This document shows, in pieces, positions 26,621-35,587 of a stretch of 46,242 nucleotides of DNA. The position numbers and the translations under genes were made by a program. Source of the DNA: Acidiphilium sp. C61 (GTDB lineage: Bacteria; Pseudomonadota; Alphaproteobacteria; Acetobacterales; Acetobacteraceae); the NCBI RefSeq assembly GCF_902712915.1, contig NZ_CACTIA010000001.1, positions 1-46,242 on the forward strand, in the 5' to 3' direction. The number at the start of each line of letters is the position of its first letter. Position 1 is the first letter of the stretch. A model generated the notes under the pieces. That model made no database searches. It was given only the letters and a program-made list of their open reading frames with translations, and was not told where the DNA came from.

Positions 26621-28191
26621 GTCACCTGTGAAAAATCGAACTTTGCTGATCTAGTCATGACTTTTTAGCGGCGGGCAATATTGGGATTTGCAAGGTGTGG
26701 GAGACCTGAGTGGAAAAACCTTGCAAAAACCGTTGGAGCGTTGCGCGGTGGTCGCGATCGTGATTCTCTCCCTTTGATGCCGAACATCATGTGTTTGGCG
26801 TGGAGGAAAGAATGCCGCCGAAGCTGAATGCACCGCAGGATGATCTCGAACTGTTCCGCTCGCGGCTGGAGAACATCATCGACCAGCGGCATCCCCTGGT
26901 GCGGCTGGCCCGGCTGATCGATTGGCGGGTCTTCGAGGAACGCTTCGGCACGCTCTACGCCGAGGCGGCGGGACGTCCGGCGCTGCCGACCCGCCTGATG
27001 GTGGCGCTGCATCTTCTCAAGCACATGGATGGTCTGTCCGACGAAGCGATCTGCGCGCGCTATCTCGACAGTCCGTATGTCCAGGCATTCTGCGGCGAGA
27101 CGCATTTCCAGCACACGCTGCCGCTTGATCGATCCTCGATGACGCGCTGGCGCAAGCGGATCGGGTCCGAGCGGATGGAGGCCCTGCTCGCCGAGACGCT
27201 GGCGGCCGCCGAGCGGGGTGGTGCCGTGGCGGAGAAGCACTACGAGCGGGTCACCATCGATACCACGGTCCAGCCAAAGGCCGTGACGCATCCGACCGAC
27301 AGCAAGCTGCTGCACAGCGGCATCGAGACGCTCGCCCGCATGGCGCGCAAGCACGGTATCACGCTGCGCCAGTCGTATCGCCGGGTCGCGCGCTACGCCA
27401 GGCAGGAGGCGGCGCGCCTGCATCATGGTGGCAAACGCCGCGAGGCCGAGGCTCGCGTGCGCAAGCTGCGAACCTGGCTGGGCCGGCTGGCTCGTGACAT
27501 CACCCGCAAGATCGCAGGCAACGCTGAAGCGAAGGCCACGTTCGCCGAAACGCTGGGCCTGATCAATCGCCTGCTTCGCCAGAAGCGCTCCGACCGCGGT
27601 GCCGACAAGCTCTATTCCCTGCACGCGCCTGAGGTGGAGTGCATCGGCAAGGGCAAGGCCAGGACGCGCTTCGAATTCGGCGTGAAGGTCTCCATCGCCA
27701 CCACCAACGCCGCTGCACCCGGCGGTCAGTTCGTTCTCGGCATGCAGAGCCGGCCGGGAAATCCCTATGACGGCCACACTCTGGCCGGCCAGATCGAGCA
27801 GGTCGAGCGGATCACCGGGGTTGCCGTCGCCCGCGCCTATGTCGACCGCGGCTATCGCGGCCACGGCGTCGAAGCCGAGGGCAGAAAGATCTTCATCTCC
27901 CGCCAGAAACGCGGCATCACCCCCACCATCCGCCGCGAGTTGCGCCGACGCACAGCCATCGAACCCGTCATCGGCCACATGAAGACCGATGGCCATCTGG
28001 GGCGAAACTTCCTGCTCGGCGTCGACGGTGATGCCATCAACGCCGTCCTCGCCGGCGCCGGCCACAACCTCCGCCTCCTCCGCAGATGGCTGATCAGGCT
28101 TCTTTGTGCCCTCGTCGCATGGCTCTATGCCCCAAACCGCTCACCAAGCCTCGGCTTCGCCCACCGCCAAATCACATAGTTCACAGACGAC
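26621..28191 (+). mobile_element. DDE insertion sequence of 1571 bp (IS5/IS1182-like)
   Basis: The inverted ends are GTCACCTGTGAA (left) and the reverse complement GTCGTCTGTGAA (right). The element is bordered by TAGATG duplications and inserted into an IS630 transposase gene. It carries one long transposase gene. The precise family is uncertain because the protein is longer than most IS5 transposases. Confidence 0.75.
26812..28179 (+). CDS. DDE transposase (IS5/IS1182-like, DUF772-type N-terminus), 455 aa
   Basis: The start ATG at 26812 is preferred over 26791 because GGAGG lies six bases upstream. The N-terminal LARLIDWRVFEERFG and PTRLMVALHLLKHMDGLSDE are the DUF772-type domain. Catalytic candidates are the Asp in VTIDTTVQPKAV, the Asp in AYVDRGYRGHG and the Glu in RRTAIEPVIGHMKTDGHL. 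A Lys/Arg-rich helical insert (about residues 170-250) separates the first two. Complete and probably active. Confidence 0.88.
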   Translation: MPPKLNAPQDDLELFRSRLENIIDQRHPLVRLARLIDWRVFEERFGTLYAEAAGRPALPTRLMVALHLLKHMDGLSDEAICARYLDSPYVQAFCGETHFQHTLPLDRSSMTRWRKRIGSERMEALLAETLAAAERGGAVAEKHYERVTIDTTVQPKAVTHPTDSKLLHSGIETLARMARKHGITLRQSYRRVARYARQEAARLHHGGKRREAEARVRKLRTWLGRLARDITRKIAGNAEAKATFAETLGLINRLLRQKRSDRGADKLYSLHAPEVECIGKGKARTRFEFGVKVSIATTNAAAPGGQFVLGMQSRPGNPYDGHTLAGQIEQVERITGVAVARAYVDRGYRGHGVEAEGRKIFISRQKRGITPTIRRELRRRTAIEPVIGHMKTDGHLGRNFLLGVDGDAINAVLAGAGHNLRLLRRWLIRLLCALVAWLYAPNRSPSLGFAHRQIT

Positions 28192-28307
28192 TAGATGGCG
28201 GCAAGAGCCAGCAGGCGCCGGACCTGAGCTGCCTCCTTGCTGTGCCGTGCCAGGCGGCGAAGGATGGCAGCGTCAAAATCAGCACGAAGAGGGACAGGGC
28301 GGGTCAT
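28192..28307 (-). pseudogene. IS630-family transposase, 5' fragment (second copy)
   Basis: ATG at 28307; 38 codons from MTRPVPLRADFDAAILRRL to LLALAAI, then interrupted by the 1571-bp element. The rest is at 26433-26620. Confidence 0.65.
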
Positions 28308-28371
28308 GATGAACCTTCGAAGACCAGAAGCCTTGAATCACACCACGCCGCATGACCTTATTTATCTTGGT

Positions 28372-28998
28372 TTATTTTTTTATTCCAGGAATAATCAGCG
28401 CCTGAATGACTGTTTCTGCATCCGGCAACGAATTCACCAAAAGCTTTTCATGGGCCTGGAAAGATTTAATGGCCGCCTGCGTTTCTGTTCCGTAGTTTCC
28501 ATCAGCCGGACCATTAAGAAATTTATGTTTCTTCAGAAATTCCTGAAGTTTTTTCATTGTATTTTTTCTGATATTTACCGATTTACCATCAAAAGAGACT
28601 GTCATGAGAGACGATGATTTGGTCAGCTTGATCGACGAAAACAATTTTAAGATTGAGTTTGTCACGCCTTCAACATTGTCTTTGCTGTTTTTTGAACAAA
28701 CATTCAAGACAAGGTTGGTAACTGCAACGGGTGACTGTATCGCCATAATGTCAAAGGTATTGTGATCGACGCGGTTAAGAGCCGTGATGTATCCCATCAG
28801 CCAACTCGATAATTCCGCGCGCACAGCGGCGTGGCCATGCTGAATGGCCCCAACGGTCTCTGCGCATGACGTCGCTCCGATACCATTCACCGCGAAATTG
28901 CCCTTGGCGTCCGCTGCCTGGGCAGCGTGCGAAGCCAGCCAGCCGCAGGCAAGCGCGATCGTAGTGGCCTTAACGAGACGAGAAGAACGCCAATCCAT
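28372..28998 (-). CDS. Exported protein with C-terminal peptidoglycan-binding domain, 208 aa
   Basis: Intact copy. Signal peptide (MDWRSSRLVKATTIALACGW to an AQA cleavage site near residue 28). The middle domain has two Cys (GATSCAETV and LVLNVCSKN) and the block SSWLMGYITALN, reminiscent of Rap1a/Tai-like periplasmic proteins, so a disulfide is likely. Residues about 150-205 (KLQEFLKKHKFLNGPADGNY then GTETQAAIKSFQAHEKL) form a PG_binding_1-like domain. The ATG has GGAG seven bases upstream. Placed last in the hfa-like cluster but behind a terminator; it may tie the adhesin apparatus to the wall. No named homologue recognised. Confidence 0.75.
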   Translation of the reverse strand: MDWRSSRLVKATTIALACGWLASHAAQAADAKGNFAVNGIGATSCAETVGAIQHGHAAVRAELSSWLMGYITALNRVDHNTFDIMAIQSPVAVTNLVLNVCSKNSKDNVEGVTNSILKLFSSIKLTKSSSLMTVSFDGKSVNIRKNTMKKLQEFLKKHKFLNGPADGNYGTETQAAIKSFQAHEKLLVNSLPDAETVIQALIIPGIKK

Positions 28999-29023
28999 CG
29001 ATTAACTCCAAGACCTTACGAGT

Positions 29024-29053
29024 AAAAAAGAGGGGAAGCAAATGCTTCCCCTC
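29024..29053 (-). terminator. Intrinsic terminator after the HfaD-like gene (second copy)
   Basis: 11-bp stem, 2-nt loop and six T on the minus strand, 20 bases after the adhesin stop codon. It should end most hfaABD transcripts and lower expression of the downstream peptidoglycan-binding protein. Confidence 0.88.
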
Positions 29054-29072
29054 CGAGAGAGCTCTGGGACAA

Positions 29073-32000
29073 TTAGTGAGCAACAACCGTGTTGATCGCA
29101 CTATTGCCTGTTGCGCGGGCAATGATGCTGTTGTTGCCAACATTCACGGTGCTGCCGGTCGCACCAGGCGCGCCGGTGGTTGCGCCAAATGCGTTGTAGG
29201 AGGCGGTCGCGGTCACGTTACCCGTATTGGTCTGTGCATTCTGCAATGCATTGGTGGCATTGCCGCTGTTCAGCCCGGAAAGGGTCAGCGTGTTTTGTGC
29301 AGAGTTACCGAAGGCGTTCACGTTGACGGCATTACCCGTCACGGTCACGCTGGTGTTCTGGACTTGCGTCGTACCGCCAGCAAACCCGTTCAGAGCCACG
29401 CTGAACTGGCTGGTAGGCGCAGTGGCACCGAATGCAGCACTGGTTGCACTGACGGACCCGCTATTGGTCTGCGAGTTCAGCGCCACGTATTGCGCCGTCA
29501 CAGGAGTTGTGCCCCCAGCCGAAGCGCCGGCTGCCTGTGTACCAAAGTTGGCCGTCGGCAGAGCGTTCAGAGCATTCACGGCGGAGTTGCCTGCGGCCTG
29601 CACATTCAGTGCATTGTTGGTCACCGCAATCGACGATCCGGACGCAGCAGCGGTAGTTGCAGAGCTGCCGGTCAGGCTGAACTGGACGTTCGAGGTGCCT
29701 GCCGCAGCAACCGAGTCGCTGTTCGTCTGGTTGTTGAGGATGGCTGCAGGTGCGTTCACCGTCGAGCCGCCCAGATTGAGCGTGTTCGATGCGGTATTGG
29801 CGATAGCGCTAGCCGTCGTCGTGTTGCCATTCAGGACGGCAGTGCTGCTCTGCAGACCGGAGCTACCGGCTGTGTCGTTGTTGTAGACATTGCTATTGGC
29901 CTGGGCGGTCACACCATTGGTCGCACCGGACGATGTCTGCGTATTATTCAAGGCATACGCCGCATTCACAGTCTGGAGATTGGTCGTGATCGATGCCGCA
30001 GCAGTGGTGGCATTGTCGAGAGTCGTCGCGTTTGCCGTCAGCGTGTTGTTGGCGCTGTTGGCATTTGCCGTAGCAGTGGTCGTGTTGCCGTTCAGTGCCA
30101 GGCTGGAGTTGCTGCCAATGGCACCCGGCGCACTGATGGTCTGACCAACCGACGACGATGTCGTGCTGCTGGTGGCCACCGTACCCGCGGTTGCAGTCAC
30201 GTCACCGGTTGCATTCTGGCTGGAGATCAATGCGCCCGAAGCCGCATAAGTACCCTGTGAATTCTGCGAGATCGTGCCATTCACCGTCAGCGCGGTCGTC
30301 GCGGTATTCGCCTGTGCCGTAGCGTTCAGCGCATTGTTGGACACGCTGAGAGTCGACCCGGAAATCGTCGGCAAGGTCGCGGAGCTGGTAATCTGTGCTC
30401 CACCGTATGCGCTGGCCGTTGTGGCCGAAGCATTGGTCTGCGCGTTCACCGCCGACAGGTCGGCCGTTGCGGTTTGAGAGGTCGAAGTAACGGTTGCGCT
30501 GCTCTGGGTTCCCGCAAGGGCGCCACCATTCACGGTATCCGCCGTCACCGCGACCGTGGTGTTGCCGACGTTACCCTGTGCGACCGCACCGTAGTTGTTG
30601 CCTGTCACCGACAGGGTGCTGTTGGTCAGATTGCCACCTGTCTGAATATTCGCAAATGGCGTCGTGTTCAGGGCCGGAACAGTAATGGTTCCCGCCGTCG
30701 CTACAGTCTTCGCCCCCGAAGAAATAGTAAACGTTGTTCCCGTCGGGAATGAGAACGTGGACGCAGACGTTCCTGAAGTCAGCGTCACGGTGCTGCCCGA
30801 ATAGGTGACAGTACCGGTACCAGACGCCGAAATTACAGAAGCCAATTGTGCCGGCGTAAGGCCAGTGCCTGTAGTGCTGAATGAGATAGTCTGACCAGCA
30901 GGAACAGAAAGCGTGTTACTTGTAGTTGAAATCGTGCTTCCCGTGTATGATCCAGTGAGACCCGTAGTAGACGTAACAGCAGGCGAACCGGCATTGCCGA
31001 TGGTCGCCGACGTACCACCGCCACTGGTGATATTCTGGACATTCAGCCCACCAACAGAGCTGGTGAGAACCGCAACCGGTGTAGCGGCGGTGCCGACCAC
31101 CAGATTGTTCGACGCGCTGTTGGTTGTCGCCGCGGCATTGAAGTTGTTGCCCTGCGCCTGCAGGGTCGCGTTCGAAACCGCACCCGAGCCACCGAGGCTG
31201 AGGTCCGCGCCAGTCTGCGACTGGGTTGCCGAGACGGTTGCAGAGGCCGTCTGCGTGTTGACCACGCTGAAGCCTGTGTTCACCGACGCCGTGGTTCCGT
31301 TATACGAAACAGGTGCAGTGGTCGGCGCCGCGGCGGTCTGACTTGCATCGACCAGGTTTGTGCCGGTGACCGTCAGATTATTGGCCGAGGCGATGTTGCC
31401 TGTGGCCTGGGCAAGCGAGGCGTTACCATTCACGCTCAGGGTCGATCCGCTGACCGTGCCCGCTCCTAAGGCGGTCGTGAGATCAAACAGACCATTGGTC
31501 GCGGAGGCACCGGTGACGGTGCTGGTGACCGTACCGCTCAGCGACGAGGTATTGGCGACCGTCGCCACGGGCAGGAAGGTTGCCGCCGGTGTTGCGCCAG
31601 CGGTCGGCTGCGCCAGATCGGTCACCGACACGTTTGCAACGTTGCTGGTCTGGTTGCCATAGCCCGCTGCCACGAACTGATTATTCGTGTTGCTGACGGT
31701 CGAATTGCTGACATTGCCCGAACCAAGGCTGATGCTCAGCGGGGTCGTCGTCGATGCGCCGGCCGAGACATTCGCCGTTTCGGCCTGGCTATTGAACAAT
31801 GCCAGCGCGGCATCAGCGCTATTGGTGCCAGACGCCAAAGAGACGGCCGTCGCGGGGGCGGTCGCCGTATAGACGTTGAGACCGGTCGAGGTGGCATTCA
31901 GCGTGTTGGAGTTGGCGTTGCCATATGCCAGAGACCGCAGAACATTCCCGTTCGTCCCGCCAAGGGTGATCGAGGAGTTCTGGATTGCAGTATTCGCCGT

Positions 32001-34109
32001 GGTGTTGGCGGCAATTTCGACCGTCGGGTTTGACAGCGTCGACGTTGCGCCGCTCATGTCGGTCTGAACGCTCGCAAGGCCCGCGGATCCAGCCAGCTGG
32101 TCTGCATTCACGGTCAGTGCGTTCGCCGCATTATTGCTCTGTGCGATCGCCTGGGCCGTGTAGGTTCCAGCAGCGCCCGACAAGGATAGCGTATCGCCGC
32201 TCAGCGTCGTGCCATTGGCCGTCAGGGTAACCGCGTTGCTCTGATTGGTCGCCGTAACTGCAGAGCTGCTGGAATATTGGTTGTTGCCAACAGACAGACC
32301 GGCCGCCGAAGTCAGCGTGGTCCCATTATACGTGAGGCCGGCCAGCGCGGCAGTGCCGCCATTGGGGTAAGCATTCACGTTGGTGCCACTGACTGTCAGA
32401 GCATTGCCTGCACCGCCGGTCGCGCCCGTGGCGTTATTGCCAATTGCCGTTGCGCTCGTTCCGTTGCCCGTGAGCGCCAGCGTCGAATTGCTCACCGTTG
32501 CCGTCGAGGATGCCGCCGATGTGCCGTTGGTGCCAGCGGTCAGCGAGATCGTGTTGCCGGAATTTTTCGAATTCACAGCCGATCCGGTCGCGGTCTGCAG
32601 GCTGTTGATACCCAGAAGGCCGTCGATCGTGGCGGCATTGGCACCAGAGCTCGGAACCGTAACGGTATTGGAAACGCTGTTGTTCGTTGCCGTCGCGTTG
32701 ATGCTGTTGGAGGTTCCGCTGACCGTCGATCCGCTGACGTTCTGGGCAACCGTCTCAATGGTATTGCTCGTCACCGAAGTCTGGCCGGCAACCGAGTTCA
32801 CCTGGGACTGCAGGTTAGCGATACCGAAATCCGCCTGCAGCGTGTTTGTCGGTCCAGTTGCCGCAACGGAGGCGTTGACCTGCGTGGTCGTTGCCCCAGC
32901 CAGGTTCATGGTACCGGCGAGTTCAGCAACGTTTGTCGCGGTGTTTCCGGTTGCGCTTCCCGTAATGGCATTGCCGGACTGAGTCAGGCTCCCATTGGAC
33001 AGCGTGATCGGATTGTTGGTTGTAGCGCCAGACGCAACCGTCGCACTGATAGTATTGCTCGACGCATCACTCAAGGGAGTGACTGTTGCCGGCGCCGCGG
33101 TCTGGCTGTTGGTCTGCAGATTGCTGACCAATGCGCTGCCGTCTAGGCTCGGGGCGGAGCCCGACGCAACGGACAGGGTGCTCGTGGCTGTATTGCCCAC
33201 ATACGCGGCCGACACCGTATTATTGGTCTGCGCCACGGTAAGGGACGGAGTCTGCGCAGTTGTTCCTGCAGATGAGTTTACTGCGAGGTTGACAGTGTTG
33301 CCGGTCGTCGAGGCCGCGCTTGTCGTGGCAATCGAATTATTGGCCTGCGCATTGCTCAGTACAATATTCGCAGATGCATCGAGGGCATTGGTCGCCGGGG
33401 TGCCGAGATTTAGAGTAGAGCTACCCGCCGCACCCTGTCCAACATATGTCACGGGAACGGCGCCGCTTACCGTGGTATTGCTGGCGTTTCCTGTGGCCGA
33501 CGAGGAGATCGCGTTTGCGCTCTGCGTGAGGCTGGAGCCGCTTACGACATCGGTAGAAACGTTTTGCAGCGTATTGCTGGAGGCCGTTGCATTTACGGCG
33601 ACATAATTGGTCCCCGTCCCCGGAGGAGCTTGCGTGGTCGCGTTATTGGCCTCCTGGACCAGGACCGACAACCCATTCCCCGTCGTCCCCGCAGTCGTGC
33701 CGCCGATCGCTGCCAAATCAACTGTATTGGTCAGCGTGTTGCCGGTGGCAACGGCACTAATCGTGTTGGCGGTGGTGGTTGAGGAATTAGAAACAGTACC
33801 GGTGCCACCTGTCCCCGTAAAGGTCTGCCCTGCGGTCAGGTTGGTTGCGTTTGCCGTAATTGCCAGGTTCGACGTTGCGGCTGAAGACGGCGTATTTTGC
33901 GCCTGGAAATAGTTAGCAACATAGCCAGTTGCCGACCCCTGACCTGCGACGACACCACTCGTCGTCACTGTAGGGGCAACGGTGGTCGTAGCAGTCTGCG
34001 CCATGACCGGACCACCATACACCACACCGAGCAATATAACACTCGCCGCAGTCGATCCGAGAAGACTTCTTCTCAGCCTTGCATTTTTCAAAGCTCGCTC
34101 CCGTTCCAA
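29073..34109 (-). CDS. HfaD-like giant surface adhesin, 1678 aa
   Basis: Intact copy. Signal peptide (LRRSLLGSTAASVILLGVVY ... VMAQ), then more than 1600 residues almost wholly Ala, Thr, Asn, Ser, Gly, Val, Gln with no Cys and few charges. Two patterns alternate: N-x-Q-T-N-x-G-x-V-x-A (e.g. NSQTNSGSVSAT, NAQTNTGNVTAT) and V-x-x-N-x-x-x-A-x-A-x-GN-x-A-x-N-x-L-x-L-x-G (e.g. NVNAFGNSAQNTLTLSG), suggesting a beta-solenoid or amyloid-like fibre. Its position after hfaB matches Caulobacter hfaABD, though HfaD there is much shorter. The start codon is TTG; a second TTG at 34091 has the better ribosome-binding site (CGGGAG). Function as adhesin is inferred. Confidence 0.7.
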   Translation of the reverse strand: MERERALKNARLRRSLLGSTAASVILLGVVYGGPVMAQTATTTVAPTVTTSGVVAGQGSATGYVANYFQAQNTPSSAATSNLAITANATNLTAGQTFTGTGGTGTVSNSSTTTANTISAVATGNTLTNTVDLAAIGGTTAGTTGNGLSVLVQEANNATTQAPPGTGTNYVAVNATASSNTLQNVSTDVVSGSSLTQSANAISSSATGNASNTTVSGAVPVTYVGQGAAGSSTLNLGTPATNALDASANIVLSNAQANNSIATTSAASTTGNTVNLAVNSSAGTTAQTPSLTVAQTNNTVSAAYVGNTATSTLSVASGSAPSLDGSALVSNLQTNSQTAAPATVTPLSDASSNTISATVASGATTNNPITLSNGSLTQSGNAITGSATGNTATNVAELAGTMNLAGATTTQVNASVAATGPTNTLQADFGIANLQSQVNSVAGQTSVTSNTIETVAQNVSGSTVSGTSNSINATATNNSVSNTVTVPSSGANAATIDGLLGINSLQTATGSAVNSKNSGNTISLTAGTNGTSAASSTATVSNSTLALTGNGTSATAIGNNATGATGGAGNALTVSGTNVNAYPNGGTAALAGLTYNGTTLTSAAGLSVGNNQYSSSSAVTATNQSNAVTLTANGTTLSGDTLSLSGAAGTYTAQAIAQSNNAANALTVNADQLAGSAGLASVQTDMSGATSTLSNPTVEIAANTTANTAIQNSSITLGGTNGNVLRSLAYGNANSNTLNATSTGLNVYTATAPATAVSLASGTNSADAALALFNSQAETANVSAGASTTTPLSISLGSGNVSNSTVSNTNNQFVAAGYGNQTSNVANVSVTDLAQPTAGATPAATFLPVATVANTSSLSGTVTSTVTGASATNGLFDLTTALGAGTVSGSTLSVNGNASLAQATGNIASANNLTVTGTNLVDASQTAAAPTTAPVSYNGTTASVNTGFSVVNTQTASATVSATQSQTGADLSLGGSGAVSNATLQAQGNNFNAAATTNSASNNLVVGTAATPVAVLTSSVGGLNVQNITSGGGTSATIGNAGSPAVTSTTGLTGSYTGSTISTTSNTLSVPAGQTISFSTTGTGLTPAQLASVISASGTGTVTYSGSTVTLTSGTSASTFSFPTGTTFTISSGAKTVATAGTITVPALNTTPFANIQTGGNLTNSTLSVTGNNYGAVAQGNVGNTTVAVTADTVNGGALAGTQSSATVTSTSQTATADLSAVNAQTNASATTASAYGGAQITSSATLPTISGSTLSVSNNALNATAQANTATTALTVNGTISQNSQGTYAASGALISSQNATGDVTATAGTVATSSTTSSSVGQTISAPGAIGSNSSLALNGNTTTATANANSANNTLTANATTLDNATTAAASITTNLQTVNAAYALNNTQTSSGATNGVTAQANSNVYNNDTAGSSGLQSSTAVLNGNTTTASAIANTASNTLNLGGSTVNAPAAILNNQTNSDSVAAAGTSNVQFSLTGSSATTAAASGSSIAVTNNALNVQAAGNSAVNALNALPTANFGTQAAGASAGGTTPVTAQYVALNSQTNSGSVSATSAAFGATAPTSQFSVALNGFAGGTTQVQNTSVTVTGNAVNVNAFGNSAQNTLTLSGLNSGNATNALQNAQTNTGNVTATASYNAFGATTGAPGATGSTVNVGNNSIIARATGNSAINTVVAH

Positions 34110-34196
34110 AATAAGCCTGTTTTAGGAAACATAATACTTACTGATTCTTAATAGAATTTATAATAAACTTAGAGTTTTAATTAGCTTTATTTTGTA

Positions 34197-35585
34197 TTAT
34201 TTAATAGTAACTAATGCGACCTTTTGCGAACCCGATCCATCCTGATAAATGGCACTATCAGTATCGGATGGCGCCCATTGGACAGTGATCACCGGGGCAG
34301 TCATACCGTGGGTCGAAAGCCCGTCCTGCAGCGAGGCAATCCTCGCTTTGATCAGATCAGAACGCATAGAGGGCGACCAATTCTCATTTGCCGGCGCAGT
34401 CAGCTCGACAGTAACAGGGGCTTTTGCCGCCATCTGGGCGATCCGGGTCAGCAAGCCACCATCCCCGGCGGGGATCGCCGCCGAACCGAAATCGAAGCTC
34501 AGCTTCATGGGCGCACCGGCACTACCTGGAAGTGGCTTGGCAATCGGTTGCTGTACGCCCGGTGGGACAGGTGGCTGGATGAGCTTCACATGATTGGGCG
34601 TCTTGCGAAGCTGGCTGGCAGTCTTCTCCGAGATTGCATCACGGACTTTCTTCAGACAGGGAAGCGGGCTCAGATGTTCGGCCGCCGCCACCAGATCAAG
34701 CGTACCTTGTTCCAAGGTGGTTCGAACACCCAGCTCCAAAGGCTCTTGATTTTTTGCGCCAATATTGACATCCCACAGATCGCTGCCGAAGAACCTGAAT
34801 ATCCCGGCGCTCACCTGATAGCCGACAATCTGCTTCTCCAGGCTGATGGTTTTGACGATCTGCGTTGTCTGGGTATCAACCAGATCAAGATCGATCGCGA
34901 CATTCTCGGTAAAGGTGGTGGCCGAAGGACCGGACAGGTTCTGCATAACCTGCACCCCGCCGCTTTGGATGTTGTAATTCAGCTCGGTAATGCCACCGAT
35001 GATATAATACTGGGACCGGAGGATCGTTCCACCATAGTACGGCATCCATGGCACAGCGTGCGGGCCCGGCTGCAATATGTGCAGGCGGCCATCCCCCAGC
35101 TGGCGCTGGTTGGTATAGCCAAGCTCCATCTGGGTGATGTGCGGATCAACCCGTTCGACCTGCATGATAGCGTTGCCGAGATGACCCAAGGCCGTTTCAA
35201 CCATGAGCGAGCCACCCTGCGTGATGGCATTGCCTTCGTTGATGTTGTATCGACCTGTATAATCTTTGACGTCACCAACAGCGAAGGTCAGGCGCGGTTT
35301 GTTGTCACGGACGATTTCGTCAGCAAGACAGGCGAAAGCAGGATCGACCGGGGTCAGATTGTATCTGACCTTTGGCCCCAGCACGATCGGTGCTTCACCA
35401 GGCTCAACGCGCTGCATGCCAATTGACGCGCAACCGGCCAGCACCTGACTGGCGAGCACCAGCAACGCCGTGCTGCGCAGCATGTAGCTGCGCGGTGAAC
35501 GCCGGATGGCTGGGCGAGGTTGAGGCATCAGATCCATGACCCGACGCTGCAGAGGGACAAGACGATGAGGAATTATCTGGGACAT
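34197..35585 (-). CDS. CsgG/HfaB-type outer-membrane secretion lipoprotein, 462 aa
   Basis: Nonameric outer-membrane export pore family used by curli (CsgG) and the Caulobacter holdfast anchor (HfaB). Lipobox VLAGC with Cys52 (or Cys18 if translation starts at MLRSTALL). CsgG blocks follow: LTFAVGDVKDYTGRYNINEG, ITQGGSLMVETALGHLG, SQYYIIGGITELNYNIQSGG and VSAGIFRFFGSDLWDVNIGA. After about residue 340 comes a Pro-rich linker, then an OmpA-like segment (KLSFDFGSAAIPAGDG ... SDLIKARIASLQDGL), not part of standard CsgG. The ATG is two bases after the HfaA-like stop; a start 33 bases upstream is possible. Same operon as its neighbours. Confidence 0.87.
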   Translation of the reverse strand: MSQIIPHRLVPLQRRVMDLMPQPRPAIRRSPRSYMLRSTALLVLASQVLAGCASIGMQRVEPGEAPIVLGPKVRYNLTPVDPAFACLADEIVRDNKPRLTFAVGDVKDYTGRYNINEGNAITQGGSLMVETALGHLGNAIMQVERVDPHITQMELGYTNQRQLGDGRLHILQPGPHAVPWMPYYGGTILRSQYYIIGGITELNYNIQSGGVQVMQNLSGPSATTFTENVAIDLDLVDTQTTQIVKTISLEKQIVGYQVSAGIFRFFGSDLWDVNIGAKNQEPLELGVRTTLEQGTLDLVAAAEHLSPLPCLKKVRDAISEKTASQLRKTPNHVKLIQPPVPPGVQQPIAKPLPGSAGAPMKLSFDFGSAAIPAGDGGLLTRIAQMAAKAPVTVELTAPANENWSPSMRSDLIKARIASLQDGLSTHGMTAPVITVQWAPSDTDSAIYQDGSGSQKVALVTIK

Positions 35586-35587
35586 GG

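Noticed and set aside
26665..28065. 466-codon minus-strand frame opposite the 1571-bp element's transposase
   Set aside because: The plus strand has the DDE motifs and ribosome-binding site; the antisense frame has no recognisable domain.
29076..30260. Long plus-strand frames (up to 394 codons, Arg/Gly/Cys/Val-rich) opposite the HfaD-like gene, and their first-copy counterparts
   Set aside because: They mirror the repetitive composition of the real gene on the other strand, lack ribosome-binding sites and domains, and several overlap each other.
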